64,000 nt of DNA from Monodelphis domestica (GCF_027887165.1 NC_077232.1:51669816-51733815); one strand, 5' to 3'; positions 1-11,185 are shown, counted from the stretch's first letter. A program made the numbers and translations. Notes: a model not told the origin generated them from the letters alone.

Positions 1-1131
1 CATGGGGGTCATCTCAGAACTGAAGGTGTGGGTGCCCTGGGGCCACATCTGGGGCTCCCTGCAGGGGCCACCAGTGCTGTGCCTCCATAGCTGGCTGGAC
101 AATGCCAACTCCTTCGACAGGCTCCTCCCTCTCCTCCCTCAAACCTTCCATTATGTGGCCATGGATCTGGGGGGCCACGGCCTCTCCTCCCATCATCCTC
201 TGGGGCTCCAGTACCACATGCAGGACTACGTGAACAAAGTGCGCAGAGTGGCGGCAGCCCTGAGTTGGACGCGCTTTTCCTTCCTGGGCCACAGCTTTGG
301 GGGCATGATCGGGAGCATGTTTTCCTGCATCTTCCCCGAGATGGTGGACAAACTGATCCTGCTGGACTCCATTCCCTTCTTCCTGGACACGCAGGAGCTA
401 AGGAACCTTCTGACGTACAAGCGGCGCGCCATCGAGCACGTGCTCTCCACGGAGAACCTGCAGCTGAAGAACCCCCCCCTCTCCCCCCCGGGTGCTCAAG
501 CGGGAGGAGATGCTGACGAGCTTCCTAAAGCACAACATCCAAGTGGGCGAAGAGTGCGGCAAACTCCTGCTGGAGAGAGGAACCACAAAGGTGGCCAGCG
601 GCGTGACGCTGAACCGAGACCGGAGGCTGGGTCAGCCGGAGAACACCTTCGATTTCCTTAGCCAGGTCCAGGCCACGTCCTTTTGCCAGAAAATTCAGGC
701 CCGAGTGCTTCTCCTCAAGGCCAAAGGCGGATACAGTTACTTCAGGCCAAGTGACCGGGAGCACAAGGACTCCACGAAGCAAGTTCAATTTTTACTACAG
801 AGCATCCTCAAGGAGCGCTGCCAGATAGTCTTGGTGGACGGCAACCATTACGTCCACATGCAGGAGCCCCACAAGGTGGCGGGGATCATCACTTACTTCT
901 TGGAGAATGAGGGGCCAGTCCAGGACCATCTGTAGCACCCTGCCCCCCCTCAGTCCCACCCCCACCATTCGTGTCATGCAGGGTGCTGGTCAAATGCAGA
1001 GATCTCCAGACCTAAGAGTGAAGACAAATGCTGCGGGGCCATCACCTCCCCCCAGAGGGCAGCTGCAGGGGACCCCCCACAAATGGCCTCCTGGGGACCT
1101 TCCAAGCTAAAAAAAAACAAAAACAAAAAAA
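1..1131 (+). pseudogene. SERHL2: SERHL/SERHL2-like serine hydrolase retrocopy, one frameshift
   Basis: Intronless copy of the alpha/beta-hydrolase SERHL/SERHL2, a small serine hydrolase of uncertain substrate. The first reading frame (from the ATG at 2) gives ISELKVWVPWGHI, then WGSLQGPPVLCLH, YVAMDLGGHGLSS and the nucleophile elbow GHSFGG near residue 97, then LLTYKRRAIEHVL. The second frame (about 492-935) continues with EECGKLLLERGTTKVASG and a GNHYVHMQEPHKVAG end carrying the likely catalytic His. The frames are separated by a frameshift in a C-rich run at about 472-489. Four residues after PWGHI and the oxyanion-side HG of the family (here HS) differ from human SERHL2 as I remember it. 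The mammalian gene has many exons, so this is a processed copy. An A-rich run at 1110-1131 and AATAAA-like sequence near 1163 mark the 3' end; the 5' end lies at or before the window edge. No other stop is seen in the conserved region. It could be a recently lost retrogene, or intact if the C-run is misread. Confidence 0.88.
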
Positions 1132-1215
1132 CTTCCTCTTCCTGTAAAAAAAAATTAACCACAAAATAAAGAGAAAAAAGTATCTAAGTAAAACAAATTC
1201 AAAGGGAACCCAAAA

Positions 1216-1428
1216 TGAAGGGGATATGATTGGGGATGTAGACTCTAAATGATCATCATAGTGGAAATATCAATAATATGGAAATAGGTCTTGTAAATAG
1301 GTCTTGTAAAACCCAGTGGAATTGGGTATCATCTATGGGAGGAAGGGAGGGAAAGAACATGAATCCTGTAACGGTGGAAAAATATTCTAAATTAATTAAA
1401 TAAAAATTTCCAAATTAAAAAATAAAAA
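1216..1428 (+). repeat. SINE-like retroposed repeat with 16-bp target-site duplication
   Basis: A 213-bp insert flanked by the perfect direct repeat CAAAGGGAACCCAAAA (1200-1215 and 1429-1444), ending in an A-rich tail. It shares long blocks with a second copy at 20199-20437 (GGAAATAGGTCTTG, AAAACCCAG.GGAATT, AAGAACATGAATC, GGAAAAATATTCTAAATTAATT). The duplication length and A-rich end show L1-style target-primed insertion. I recognise it as a common marsupial interspersed repeat but cannot name the family safely. It sits just downstream of the SERHL-like copy. Confidence 0.8.
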
Positions 1429-1549
1429 CAAAGGGAACCCAAAAGCAGAGGATGTTTATATTAGCAACATATATTGTATATATTTTAAACAAATTGTCAA
1501 CAATGTGGACTTTGAGGATTTTGATATAATAAAGCCCATCTAATGGAGG

Positions 1550-1925
1550 GATAGACAAAAAATATATACAAAGAGGCCATAGGCAGGGTTAGCAGAAAAT
1601 TGTTAACAAAGGAAAAGCAATAGCGTCAAGAGAGGTCAGGAAAGGCATCTTGTACAAGGTGGAATATTATTTGGGATTCAAAAAAATCCAGGCAAGTCAA
1701 TGGGTAGAAATGAGGAAGTAGAATTGTCCAGACAAGGAGTGGAGTAGAAGAAAATGCTCCCAGCTAAAGGATGGAGTGTCTTTTTTCAGGGAATATCCAA
1801 GATGCCAGTGTTACTAGACCTATGAGTATGTGGTAGGGGAGAAATATGTAAGAAGACTGAAAAGGTAGGAGAAGATTAATTTATGGAGGGCTTTGAATAC
1901 CAATAAGAAAATATCTTATATTTGA
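1550..1925 (+). repeat. Ancient LINE-derived repeat fragment
   Basis: Contains the recognisable ancient-repeat text GGTCAGGAAAGGCATCTTG, GGATGGAGTGTC, AAGAAGACTGAAAAGGTAGG and GGGCTTTGAATACCAA. These belong to a much-decayed old mammalian interspersed repeat. Family not assigned. A related piece lies at about 23560-23765. Confidence 0.5.
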
Positions 1926-2019
1926 TCTCTCTTTCTCTCTGTCTCTCTGTCTCTCTGTCTCTCTGTCTCTCTGTCTCTGTCTCTGTCTCTCTCTGTCTCT
2001 CTCTCTCTCTGTCTCTGTC

Positions 2020-2101
<82 letters not shown>
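1926..2101. repeat. (TC)n/(TCTG)n microsatellite followed by (TA)n
   Basis: Runs of TCTC and GTCTCT grade into a pure TC run at about 2030-2080 and then TATATA to 2101. Both strands give open frames that are pure repeat translation and not genes. Confidence 0.97.
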
Positions 2102-2102
<1 letters not shown>

Positions 2103-2307
2103 GTAGGGCTATAAAACACATCATAAAATAAGTGCTAATTCAATTTGCAGGTAGAATTATTTAAAAGAAAAGAATCTAAGATGAGGTCCTACAATATAAA
2201 TTAATCTATATAAAATTTAACAATGAATATTTCAAAGTGATTTCTTATGTTTGCTGACAAATTTTGTAGCAAACATAAGCCTATACAACATGAATATAAT
2301 ATAGCTA

Positions 2308-2344
2308 GGTAGATAGGAAGATAGATAGACACAGATATAGATAT

Positions 2345-2405
<61 letters not shown>
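2308..2405. repeat. (GATA)n microsatellite
   Basis: Imperfect GATA/TAGG at 2308-2340, then about 16 uninterrupted GATA units to 2405. Confidence 0.96.
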
Positions 2406-2406
<1 letters not shown>

Positions 2407-3107
2407 GAAGCTATTCATTTAAAAATTCTATTATTCTCAAAAGAAAGCAGTTTCCAGCCAAACTAATTTGTTCATTCCCCCCACCCCCATTACCATGGAT
2501 AAAAAATAAGATTATTCTATACAAAGGTGGTAGGTACCATGATGCTTTCCCTATTATGGGGATTTTATGATATCCTTATGAAATTCTGGAAAACAAGATA
2601 CATTTTTAAAGACGTTAAGAGAAAAAAATAAATGAGTTCTATTTTCATCCAATAGGAGCAAAGCTGCCTTCTATTCTTATAGATGAAAGTAACAGATTTT
2701 TAACTAATCTGGATGTCTCCAAACAATGAGAAGAATGAAAGGAATCAAGTGATTCAGTGAAAGCCTAGGCAGAAAGCTCAATGAAATAGTCTATTGCTCA
2801 ACAATCAAAAGTGATACTCAAACTAGTTGTTAAAAATCTCTTTAAAAACAAGTATTATACTGGATATGCATTCTTCCCAACAGACTGAACCATATTGTGC
2901 AATTTATATATTATGCAAATAAAGAAAATGATAGCTAGATTATTCTAGTATATTGATTCATTGGTCACTGGAGTACCCTGGAAGATCCCCCAATACAATA
3001 AAAATCTGGGTCTACTACTTACTCAAATTTCTCAATTTGCATTTAGGACAGAGATAAAGAAAATGGGCAATAATCAAGGGTGGGATAAAATTTGAATCGG
3101 TGTAGGC
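2406..3107. other. Unassigned AT-rich intergenic DNA
   Basis: No coding signal and no confidently recognised repeat. Confidence 0.5.
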
Positions 3108-4425
3108 CAGTGGAGTCAAACTGCTCTGCAGTGTATTTTAAATTAAAATCCAAGCTTTTTGATTTTTTGTTTGAGATTATATTTTTATAAAAATTCAAGA
3201 TTTTGATTTTGTTCCGAGAAAATATCTTCAAGGAAGAAGCTTGCTAATTTCTATATCCAGAGAACGAACTGTTGCAGAAAGATGCCAAAAAACCTTCACT
3301 ACTCACTAGTCTATTTTTAGATCTAATAGAAAGGCTTGCTAAGTACCTATGAAGGTCAAATTAATCACTAAAAGGTCCAGCAACTTGCAAACTTGCAAGG
3401 GGTAAAGAGGTGTGAACTTACTCAAAAGTTTAGTCTACTCAGGTGTGAATTATTCAAAAGTTTAGTCTACTCAGGTGTAAATTAAGAATGGTCTGTCCTT
3501 TGGAAAATGTCTACTGTGATTGGTAGATGTGAGAACTTAGGAGAGGTGACATAGGAGAAAAGTTCTCTTTAAAAGGAGCTCAAAAGAGGTCTCTGGGAAG
3601 TTCAACTGGCCAAAGCTGAATTGGAGAGAGGGAGCTTGCCAGAGCTGCCTTGAAGGGCTTGGTGGCTGAACTTAGTTCAGCTTGCTGAAGCTGAACTGGT
3701 GGGTCTCTCTGAACACTAGAATCTTGCTTGGGACAAATCTTGTGGTAAGTGGATTCTTTAGTCTTTACTGACTGATCTCTCTCTTAGGCCTTAAGCCTGG
3801 GCTGGCCTAGGCTGGCCTAGGTTGGTGTGGCCCCTTTCTCATTATTTCCTCTTACTCTCTCTCTCCCTTTCACTAATTCTTTAATTTGTATTAACTAAAA
3901 TCTCCATAAAAACCCAGCTGACTTGGGTATATTTCATATTTGGGAATTTTTCCCTGGAGACCACTATATTTTTTATTTGAAACCATATTTACATGGTCAC
4001 AATTTAAGGCAACCACTCTTTTATCTGTAACAGTTTATGACTCCACTATTTTAATTGTTATAGTTTATTTCATTAATTCCTTAATTTGTATTAATTAAAA
4101 TCTCCATAAAAACCCAGCTGACTTGAGTATATTTCATATTGGGGAATTTTTCCCTGGTGACCACTTTATATTTGATCTAAAACAAGAGACTGTCTTTAAA
4201 CCATATTTCTGCGGTCACAATTTAAGGCAACCACTATTTTAATCATTACAGCAGCCAACAAACATGAACAAGACTAAAATGTAATTGGGAAATATAAAAC
4301 AAAATCAATAAAAATATAATATGTTATATAGTGTTGCTATGTGATTTCCTAAGTCGATATGCAGCCCATGGGAATTCTTATGTATAGCTTAGTGATCCTT
4401 GTTTCTAATAGAGTTTGACACCACT
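3108..4425 (-). mobile_element. hAT-type short DNA element, split by a retroviral fragment
   Basis: The left end CAGTGGAGTCAAACT (3108) is the inverted partner of GAGTTTGACACCACTT at 4411-4426. The right arm (about 4255-4426), read on the minus strand, resembles other copies near 8975-9173 and 50330-50470: TTTCCCAATTACATTTTA, then a TIR around GTTTGACACC. The CAGTGG terminus is typical of hAT elements. The centre (about 3150-4250) is retroviral. I could not find a convincing 8-bp target-site duplication, so the pairing of the two ends is an inference. Confidence 0.5.
3150..4250 (+). mobile_element. Endogenous retrovirus fossil: 3' internal end plus LTR
   Basis: Bases 3150-3300 match the 3' internal end of the provirus near 59030-59150 (shared GGAAGAAGCTTG and CTGTTGCA.AAAGATGC). 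They are followed by an LTR related to those at 5163-5911 and 43060-43943 (shared TGATTGGTAGATG and CCAGCTGACTTG). The LTR's 3' third occurs twice in tandem (about 3870-4060 and 4068-4250). Broken fossil, class I related, old. Confidence 0.7.
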
Positions 4426-4426
4426 T

Positions 4427-5162
4427 TTTAAGAGGAAATAATTTAAACAAATTCTAATTACCTTCAATATGCCTTATAAGAATCAATTTGATTCTCACCT
4501 TCCAATATCAGAGGAGGACAAATTTTTATAGACATATTGGAATAGAAGCCCTTTTTAAATAAGATTTTTGTGAAAAAAGAGAATTTTGATGCATAGGTCT
4601 ATGACCTCAGTTGATAAAAAAGTAAAAAATGACAAAGGACAGAACACAGGCGCCTAAGAATAATCATCTTCATGGTAGGGATGGTAAGATAGTAGATGGG
4701 AAAGAAATAAAAACCTGTTACAAACATGAATGACGAAGAACAGCATTCCTGCTTTGTCCATGTCCAAAAAATAGATTTCTTATTCCATAATGATGCCTTC
4801 ATGTCTTTTAGAGGTATATAGCACATTTCATCATTTGGATTCTGTAGTCTCTTCTTTGGCTGTTCCTTTTTTAGACCAAGCTGGGGAAAAAAGTGGCTTC
4901 TCCCTCCACTAGATCCTCCTCTACTGTATAGCTTTGTACTTGTCCATTCTGATTGTGTGAGATCATTTCCCCCATCTCTTCCTTGTATCAACCCTGAGCA
5001 TTTCACGCATCTTTCATTTCCATGATTTTAAGAATATGGAGACAAATCAGAACTACTCTCATTTAATTATGGTTTTTCATCTATGATCATGATTCAAAGG
5101 AGTGAATCTTAAAACTTCTCAGACTCTACCTTAGAACATTTGGCTAAGGCTATTCCCTTATT
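4427..5162. other. Unassigned intergenic DNA
   Basis: A 135-codon minus-strand open frame at 4599-5006 has no recognisable domain and is treated as chance. Nothing else identified. Confidence 0.5.
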
Positions 5163-5911
5163 GTAACAAATGGAGGTACTTGATCAGGAATGTATTGGGA
5201 ATTTTAACATTTACTCCACCCATACTTATCGACAGTGCCTTAGGGGAAGATAAAGTTGTAAACTCCTGATGGAACAATAAAAAAGTCCCTAACTCATACT
5301 TATAGTAAAGCTAGAACCTTAAGGTAGATCTCTTTTTAGATCTAATACAAAAGGGTGCTAAGTACCTATAACGGTTAAATTAATCACTAAAAGGTCAAGC
5401 AACTTACAAAGGACAAGCTTAGCAAGAGGTGTGAAGTTTTAGTCTACTCAGGGAAGGTGATAACAAAAGAAGATGTGAATTAAGAATGGACAGTCCTGTG
5501 GAAAACATCTACTGTGATTGGTAGATGTGAAATTTAGGGAAGGTGACATAAGAGAAATTTCTCTTTAAAAGGAGCTGTCTGAAATCAGTTCAGGGAATTT
5601 TTCATAGTCATGGAGTTTGAAGTTAGTTTGGAGGAGCTGGCTCTCTGAACTTAGTTCAGGAGTTGAGGATTGTGGTGAGTGATTAAAGACTTACTAGTCT
5701 CTCTTAAGGCTCAGACCTAAGCCATTTGGTCTAGGCCTTTCCTACTATTTTCTCTTACTCTCTACTCTCTCTCTTCCCTTAATTCCTTCATTTGTATTAA
5801 TTAAAATCTCCATGAAACCCAGCTGACTTGGGTATTTTCATATTTGGGAATTTTTTCCCATGGCGACCACTTATTTTTCATAAAAATCAAGATGCTAAAA
5901 TTATCTTTACA
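5163..5911 (+). mobile_element. Solo-type LTR of an endogenous retrovirus
   Basis: Shares the block TGATTGGTAGATGTGA, TAATTAAAATCTCCAT, CCAGCTGACTTGGGTATTT and the end AATTATCTTTACA with the LTRs near 3300-4250, 43060-43943 and the 3' LTR of the provirus (which ends TTATCCTTTACA at 60248). The right end at 5911 is clear; the left end is approximate. No internal retroviral sequence adjoins it. Fossil. Confidence 0.7.
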
Positions 5912-6084
5912 GTTTTGGCAATTCACAGTCAAGAAAACGCACATTTTTGCGGTCACAAAGGAGACTTGTGTGTCATCTCTCCATATTAGAAAGTAGAGAG
6001 TTTATCCTTGTATTTACTCCTTGGTAGTGGAGGCTGCTAAATCATGTATGATTCCGACTGAGGCTCTTTAGTGCTTGAATTCTC

Positions 6085-6155
6085 TTCCTTCCTTCCTTCC
6101 TTCCTTCCTTCCTTCCTTCCTTCCTTCCTTCCTTCCTTCCTTCCTTCCTTCCTTT
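6085..6155. repeat. (CTTC)n microsatellite
   Basis: About 17 CTTC units. They supply the Ser-Leu-Pro-Phe N-terminus of a spurious open frame. Confidence 0.97.
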
Positions 6156-6239
6156 CCCATTGTTGATCATTTCTTCTCCTTGACACTCTCATCTCTCTAT
6201 GTATTTGTAACACTATTTCCTGGTTTTTTTTTTTTTACT

Positions 6240-6862
6240 CATATGACTGTTTTTCTCCTTTTCTGGACCTTTATCCTGGACCCTTTTCCCTTCTCTCTCT
6301 ACTGTTTCATTAGCAAATCTGATCACCTAGCATTCAATGATCATCTCTATGCTGATGATTCTGAAATGTACTTATCAAGCCTTAACCTCCCCTGCTTTCC
6401 TCTCTTCTCAGATCTCAAAATGTCTACTAGACACATTGAATTGGATATCATGAAAGACACCCTAAATGCAAAATGCCCAAAACTTATGAATTCATTTTCT
6501 CCTCAAACACTTTACTATTTCCAACTTCCCTATTTCTTTCAAAGTCACTTTTTCTTCCACTATCTTAGGCTCACAATTTAGTAGTAATCTTTGACTCCTC
6601 ATCCTCTTTAATTCCCCTTTTTTTCCAATATGACACCAAGTCCTGCCAATTTTACATTTGTCTTTTCTCTTAAATATTCCCTTCTCTCTTCTGACAATAC
6701 CACCACCAGAGAGCATGGTCCTCATCACCTCAAATTTGTCTCTTTAATTAAATTGTTAGCTCTATGAGAACAGGGGTTGTCTTTACCTTTTTTTGTAGTT
6801 ATTCTTCACGCTTAGCATGGAGTCAAGCAAATAGTATACATTTAAATGTTTATTGATTGGAT
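6240..6862 (+). mobile_element. L2 LINE 3' region with reverse transcriptase remnant
   Basis: The + strand retains the L2 polymerase active-site area as YADDSEMYLSS near 6340-6375, followed by the downstream L2 coding text (CATTGAATTGGATATCATGAA, AGTCCTGCCAATTTTAC, GACAATACCACCACCAG, CTCATCACCTC to 6731). It then jumps to an L2-style 3' UTR (TAGCTCTATGAGAACAGGGG, CTTAGCATGGAGTCAAGCA, AATGTTTATTGATTGG). The part between is deleted. The 168-codon open frame over it is (CTTC)n plus L2 and not a host gene. Confidence 0.75.
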
Positions 6863-7440
6863 TTTCAATGTATGGCTCTCTTAGCATATCAATCCATTGG
6901 AAAGAGGCCAGGGCAGGTGAATGCTGTAATTTGTGTTTTTCCTTCTTCTTTGGCACTTTCATTGACCTGAGTGTTTGGCACAGGTTGGGGGAGATGAGAT
7001 GTCAGTCTGCTGGTTGAAGAGTGGGCACAGGCTTTCTGGGGCAGCCGGAGCTACTCCTCTGAAATAGCAACTCTCTGCAACTCTACCTGATCATTTACTA
7101 CCTTAGTTATTGGGAAAATTTGTGGGAGGAAAAGATGTTGCTAGGGTTTTCTTTTTTAATTTTTGCAAACCATCACATGTTTTATTTTCTCCAGTCTTGT
7201 CAAAATGTAGTTCATCATCTCTTCTTAGGAGATATTTTCTCCCCCATTAGTTTCTTCAAGGCCCCTTTGACATCATTGTTCCTCTTCTGTCTGTTCCAGC
7301 TCTAAGCCTTGGCCTGATCAATTTTATGGGGAAAGATAATTATAAAACTATAAAAATGGCAATTCCCATTTAGCTATCCCTTTATAGCTTCAGGGCACAG
7401 TAGAAACAACAGAGAGTGAAGGGAGAATCTCTAAAATAAA
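6863..7440. other. Unassigned intergenic DNA
   Basis: Contains GC-richer text at 6900-7060 of unclear origin. No gene or known repeat recognised. Confidence 0.45.
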
Positions 7441-7555
7441 AGTCATCAGACATAGGTTCTAATAGTGGTCCTGACTAAATTGCTCTGTGGCCTTGGCCAA
7501 GGCAATTTCTTTGAGCTAGATGGTCCCTTTTAGGTCTGATTTTCTATGATAGAAA
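7440..7555 (+). repeat. MIR-type SINE fragment
   Basis: Degraded MIR core in + orientation: ATAGGTTCTAATAGTGG, CTCTGTGGCCTTGGCCAAGG and the tail GCTAGATGGTCCCTTTTAGG. Confidence 0.6.
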
Positions 7556-8930
7556 TGATCTTATCAGACCTTGCAACAACCTTGTGGGGTAATTAGGACA
7601 AACATTACTATTCTTCTTGTACACCTATGGAGTCTGGAGTGGGCATTTAAAAATATTCTTATGTGAACCACAAAGGAGAGTTGCTCCTTTGTGTGTATTG
7701 GAATGCCAACCTTCAATGCCACCCCCCTCAACAGGGCACAACCTGTAGCAATGGCTTCCCTTTCAGTCTTTCTACATCCTTCATGCCCACGCAGGGCAAG
7801 ACATTCTTCTAACATGAGACAATTTAATTATAAATAGAAAAATAAAACCCACAAAAAATTCCCCCTAGATAGAAAACTTTGCCCCAACACCAAAGCTACG
7901 TCTAGTGTAGTAACAATTTGAGTTTGAAGAGGAGCTAGAAAATACGCATTAGAGATTTAATCCCCGTTTCTTATTAGTTGTAAGTTCTCAAGTCAATTCT
8001 ATTATATATACACTCTGAATCTCAGGTCCCTAATCTCTAAAATATGAAATCAGGGCCATTCCTACTGTTTGACGTAGGTCCTAAAAATACAAAGATACAG
8101 AAAATCAAATTCTATAGAAATATCAATTATTCATCAGTATTATTTTCTGGGCATACATTGCTTATAGCCGCTTACACTTAAAGTGGGGGACCCAGAATGG
8201 CCAGGGTTTAAATATACTTTACCCTGAATGTGCTTGAGAGGTATGATTAACCTTTACTCCTCTCCCCAGACCTTCAATCATGACTTTAGTGAGGTCAAGG
8301 TCTCTGTTTCCAGGCCTTGTTCAGAGACTTTTGACTCCCTAAGAGAGAGGCATTTCTCCTCCACTTCTCTTTCCTTTTAGAGACTTGGGTCACAGCTCTT
8401 TCAGCCTGAGTTCCAACAGAGGGTCCCAGGAATCCTTCCCAGCTCCCAGTTAGGCTTCAGGACATAGTCAGCCTGCCTATCTATCTATGGTTATTCTAAG
8501 CATGGGATCCAGCCCTTATATCTGGTGTCCTTCTAGGGATAAATATGTAATTTTAGAACTAGAAAATAATTTGATCTCTCATTTCTCAGGGTTTCAATGC
8601 AAGAGTTCCTTACCTGTAATTTTGTCATGGACCCCTCTTTGCCTTTCTGGTGATACTTATGAACCCCTACTCAAAATAATATTTTAATATATAAAATAAA
8701 ATGAGGCAGATTACAAAGGAAAATAATTGGCATGAAATAGTTATGAAATTAGTTTTCAAAATATTTGGAGATGCCAGGGGGCCACAAATCCCTGTTTGAG
8801 TAGATGCAAGCTCATTGTGAGTCATCTGTGTGATACAGCATGTACTAAAGTTGATGCAATCTTAGGCTGAATGAAGCATGTCATTGCGTCGAGGACCATA
8901 AAGGTGTTAGTCCTGCTCTACTCTGCCCTG
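7556..8930. other. Unassigned intergenic DNA
   Basis: No reading frame with a known domain. Bases 8160-8480 have a slightly higher GC content and a possible decayed repeat, but I cannot name it. Confidence 0.45.
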
Positions 8931-8974
8931 GTCCAATTACATTTAGAATAGTATTGTGAAATTCAAATACAATC

Positions 8975-9173
8975 TTTGGCTTTTAATTTACATATAAGGA
9001 TTCCTGTAGACTGCCTAGTCACTTAGTTATAAAATGTAATGTTATCTTTTGTTTTTGCTTTTGTTTTGATAAATATTTCCCAATGACATTTTAGTCTGGC
9101 TCAGGCAGCAGTTTGGTATGTTGTGGGTCAAATGTGTCCTGCGTTCAGTGTGTCTGACACTTGTGAACTGGAG
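8975..9173 (+). mobile_element. hAT-type short DNA element fragment
   Basis: Right-hand part of the same family as 3108-4425: TTTCCCAATGACATTTTAG, GGCTCAGGCAGCAG, and a degraded terminus near GTGTCTGACACTTGTG. Confidence 0.5.
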
Positions 9174-9934
9174 CACTTTGTTGAATTTTCAATTGTACAT
9201 TTTAAGAAAGACATAAATAAGCATCCCACAAGAACGCAATATTGAGTTCATTTGATGGAAGGGAATTGGAATGATCCCTGTAATATATCACTATAGATAA
9301 AGATACAAGCTAACCAACTCCCAAAGAGTCATACTGAAACTAAATTGTCCATTTGGGCCTCTTCCCATTGATGAAATTGATCAATTATTAGTTTCTCCTT
9401 TATTTTGTATATGTAGCCACTATTAAGTGAGAGATCAAGAGTTTGACAAATTTAATTCCTTTTCTTTTTCCCTTCCCCCTTTCCTTTTCCCTCTCCTTTT
9501 CTGTTCCCTTTCCTCTTCCCCTCCACCCCACTTTTTAATTTGCTCTATTTTTTACAAAAATGCCAAAGCTATGAGTGATCTCAAGGGTGAACTACTCTAA
9601 TTCCCATCTGAGCAGAAATCCTTTTGTATCATATCCCATATTCCATCTAGCATTGAAGTGCTATGATTCAAAATTATTTTTTTATTATTCCTCCTCTTTT
9701 CCTCCCTCTTCTTCCTCCTATTTCTTCTTATTCTTATTCATCTTTCCCTTCTTCTCCTTCCTATTTTTGACCTACAATTGATTTCATGTGTCAAATCACT
9801 TCCAGATGAGGAAGCTTTCTCTACCAATGTTATTCCACAACAACTTTGCAAATATTATCATTGATACATAGAAAACTGCCTAGAGTAAGAGAGTGAATTG
9901 GACTTGTGTCTTCCTGATAGCAATTGAATAATTG
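9174..9934. other. Unassigned DNA with pyrimidine-rich patches
   Basis: Imperfect CCTTT/CTTCC patches at 9455-9535 and 9680-9770. The latter gives a Ser/Phe-rich spurious frame. Nothing else recognised. Confidence 0.5.
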
Positions 9935-10195
9935 ATTAGAAAACATTTTATATATTTTTTAAGATTTGTAAAGCATTTTACCAAAATCATCCCATTTTAT
10001 ACTTATAACAACTCTGGAAAGTAAGTTCTTCTTTTTATTCTCAATTTATTATTATTATTATTATTATTCTCAAATTTGAGATGAAATAACTGAGGCAGAC
10101 AGATGTCAACTAACTTTCCCAGAATAACAGAGATAGTAATTTTCTGAGGCGGGAAGTGAACTACTGTGCTATCAAGCTGCTTCCCATTTTTAATT
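9935..10195 (-). repeat. MIR/CORE-type SINE, antisense, with internal (ATT)n
   Basis: Reads as the reverse of a MIR-like SINE: TTTGTAAAGCATTTTACC, AACAACTCTGGAAAGTA, GATGAAATAACTGAGGCAGA and the tRNA-like end near 10185. A seven-unit ATT run at 10049-10069 lies inside it. Confidence 0.65.
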
Positions 10196-10224
10196 GAATA
10201 ACCAAATTAGAAGAGTTTCAGATA

Positions 10225-10270
10225 CTCACACAAACACCCCACACACACATACACACATACACATACACAT
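10225..10270. repeat. CA-rich simple repeat
   Basis: ACACAC and ACATACACA units. Confidence 0.85.
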
Positions 10271-10675
10271 CATGTCTACACCATGCCAATAGACTTCATC
10301 AGGTCAATCAAAATGTCATCCATAATCTACGTTTTTTTTTTCCTTTTTGGCTACATATGTAAAAATATATTTTCTAAGACTTGACATACTCTAGATCAAC
10401 CTCTGGAATTATTCAATTAGAGCCAGAGGAAAATTAGCAATAAATGCCTAGACCAGATAGGAGAGGGGATCTAATATCATAGATCTCATTCTCTCCATGA
10501 CTTCATAGCTTGGTTCACACAGTGGTTCAATGACTTGATCTCATAGAATATATTAGAACTAGATTTTAAATATATCATCCTGACTCCAAGCCCAGGACTG
10601 TATTCTCTAAGCCACACTACCTTGTATTTGTTGGTTGTTCTTCCTGTTTGAAGAGGACAAACCTCTCATATTTTG

Positions 10676-10870
10676 CTGCTGTTCCATTATTTCAGTTGTA
10701 TCTGACTCTTTTGACTCCATTTAGGGTTTTCTTGGGAAAGACACTGGAATGATTTGTCATTTCCTTCTCAAGCTCATTTTGCAGATGAGGAAGCTGAGAG
10801 AAACAGAATTAAGTGACTTGTCATGGGTAGCATAGCTAGTGTCTGAAGGCAGATTTGAACTTCAGATCAG
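10676..10870 (-). repeat. Marsupial CORE-SINE, antisense
   Basis: Reverse-orientation SINE text: AGTTGTATCTGACTCTTTTG, TTTTCTTGGGAAAGACACTGG, CAGATGAGGAAGCTGAGAG, CAGATTTGAACTTCAGATCAG. The tRNA-like head is cut short at the right end. Confidence 0.85.
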
Positions 10871-11185
10871 TCCCGTGTTTGATGGAGATATGTATTTGCT
10901 GGAAGTGAGAAGTTACCAGTTGTTAAAATGGTCATAAAAACAATGATCATGGGAAAGCTTAAAATGGAGCTCACACTTAACTGTACTATTGGAGAAAGTA
11001 TGCTGGAGATAAAACTTAGTGATCTAACGAACAAAGAAAGATCTTTTGCTTTGTCTCATTCCAAATTTCATATTGCACCCCAAACCCTATGAAGGTAATT
11101 AATTTTCTCTGAAAATTTAGTCCTCAATAATATTCCATGGCATCCATATACTATATCTTGTATCTTCATCAGACATTCCCTAGAC

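Noticed and set aside
1876-2131. Open frames of Ser/Leu and Arg/Glu repeats
   Set aside because: Microsatellite translation.
2308-2405. Direct repeats considered as a CRISPR-like array (also the CTTC, GAAG and polypyrimidine tracts)
   Set aside because: No spacers between units; simple microsatellites in a vertebrate genome.
4599-5006. 135-codon minus-strand open frame
   Set aside because: No recognisable domain, no coding composition; chance in AT-rich DNA.
6075-6581. 168-codon + strand open frame
   Set aside because: A (CTTC)n start joined to an L2 LINE remnant; not a host gene.
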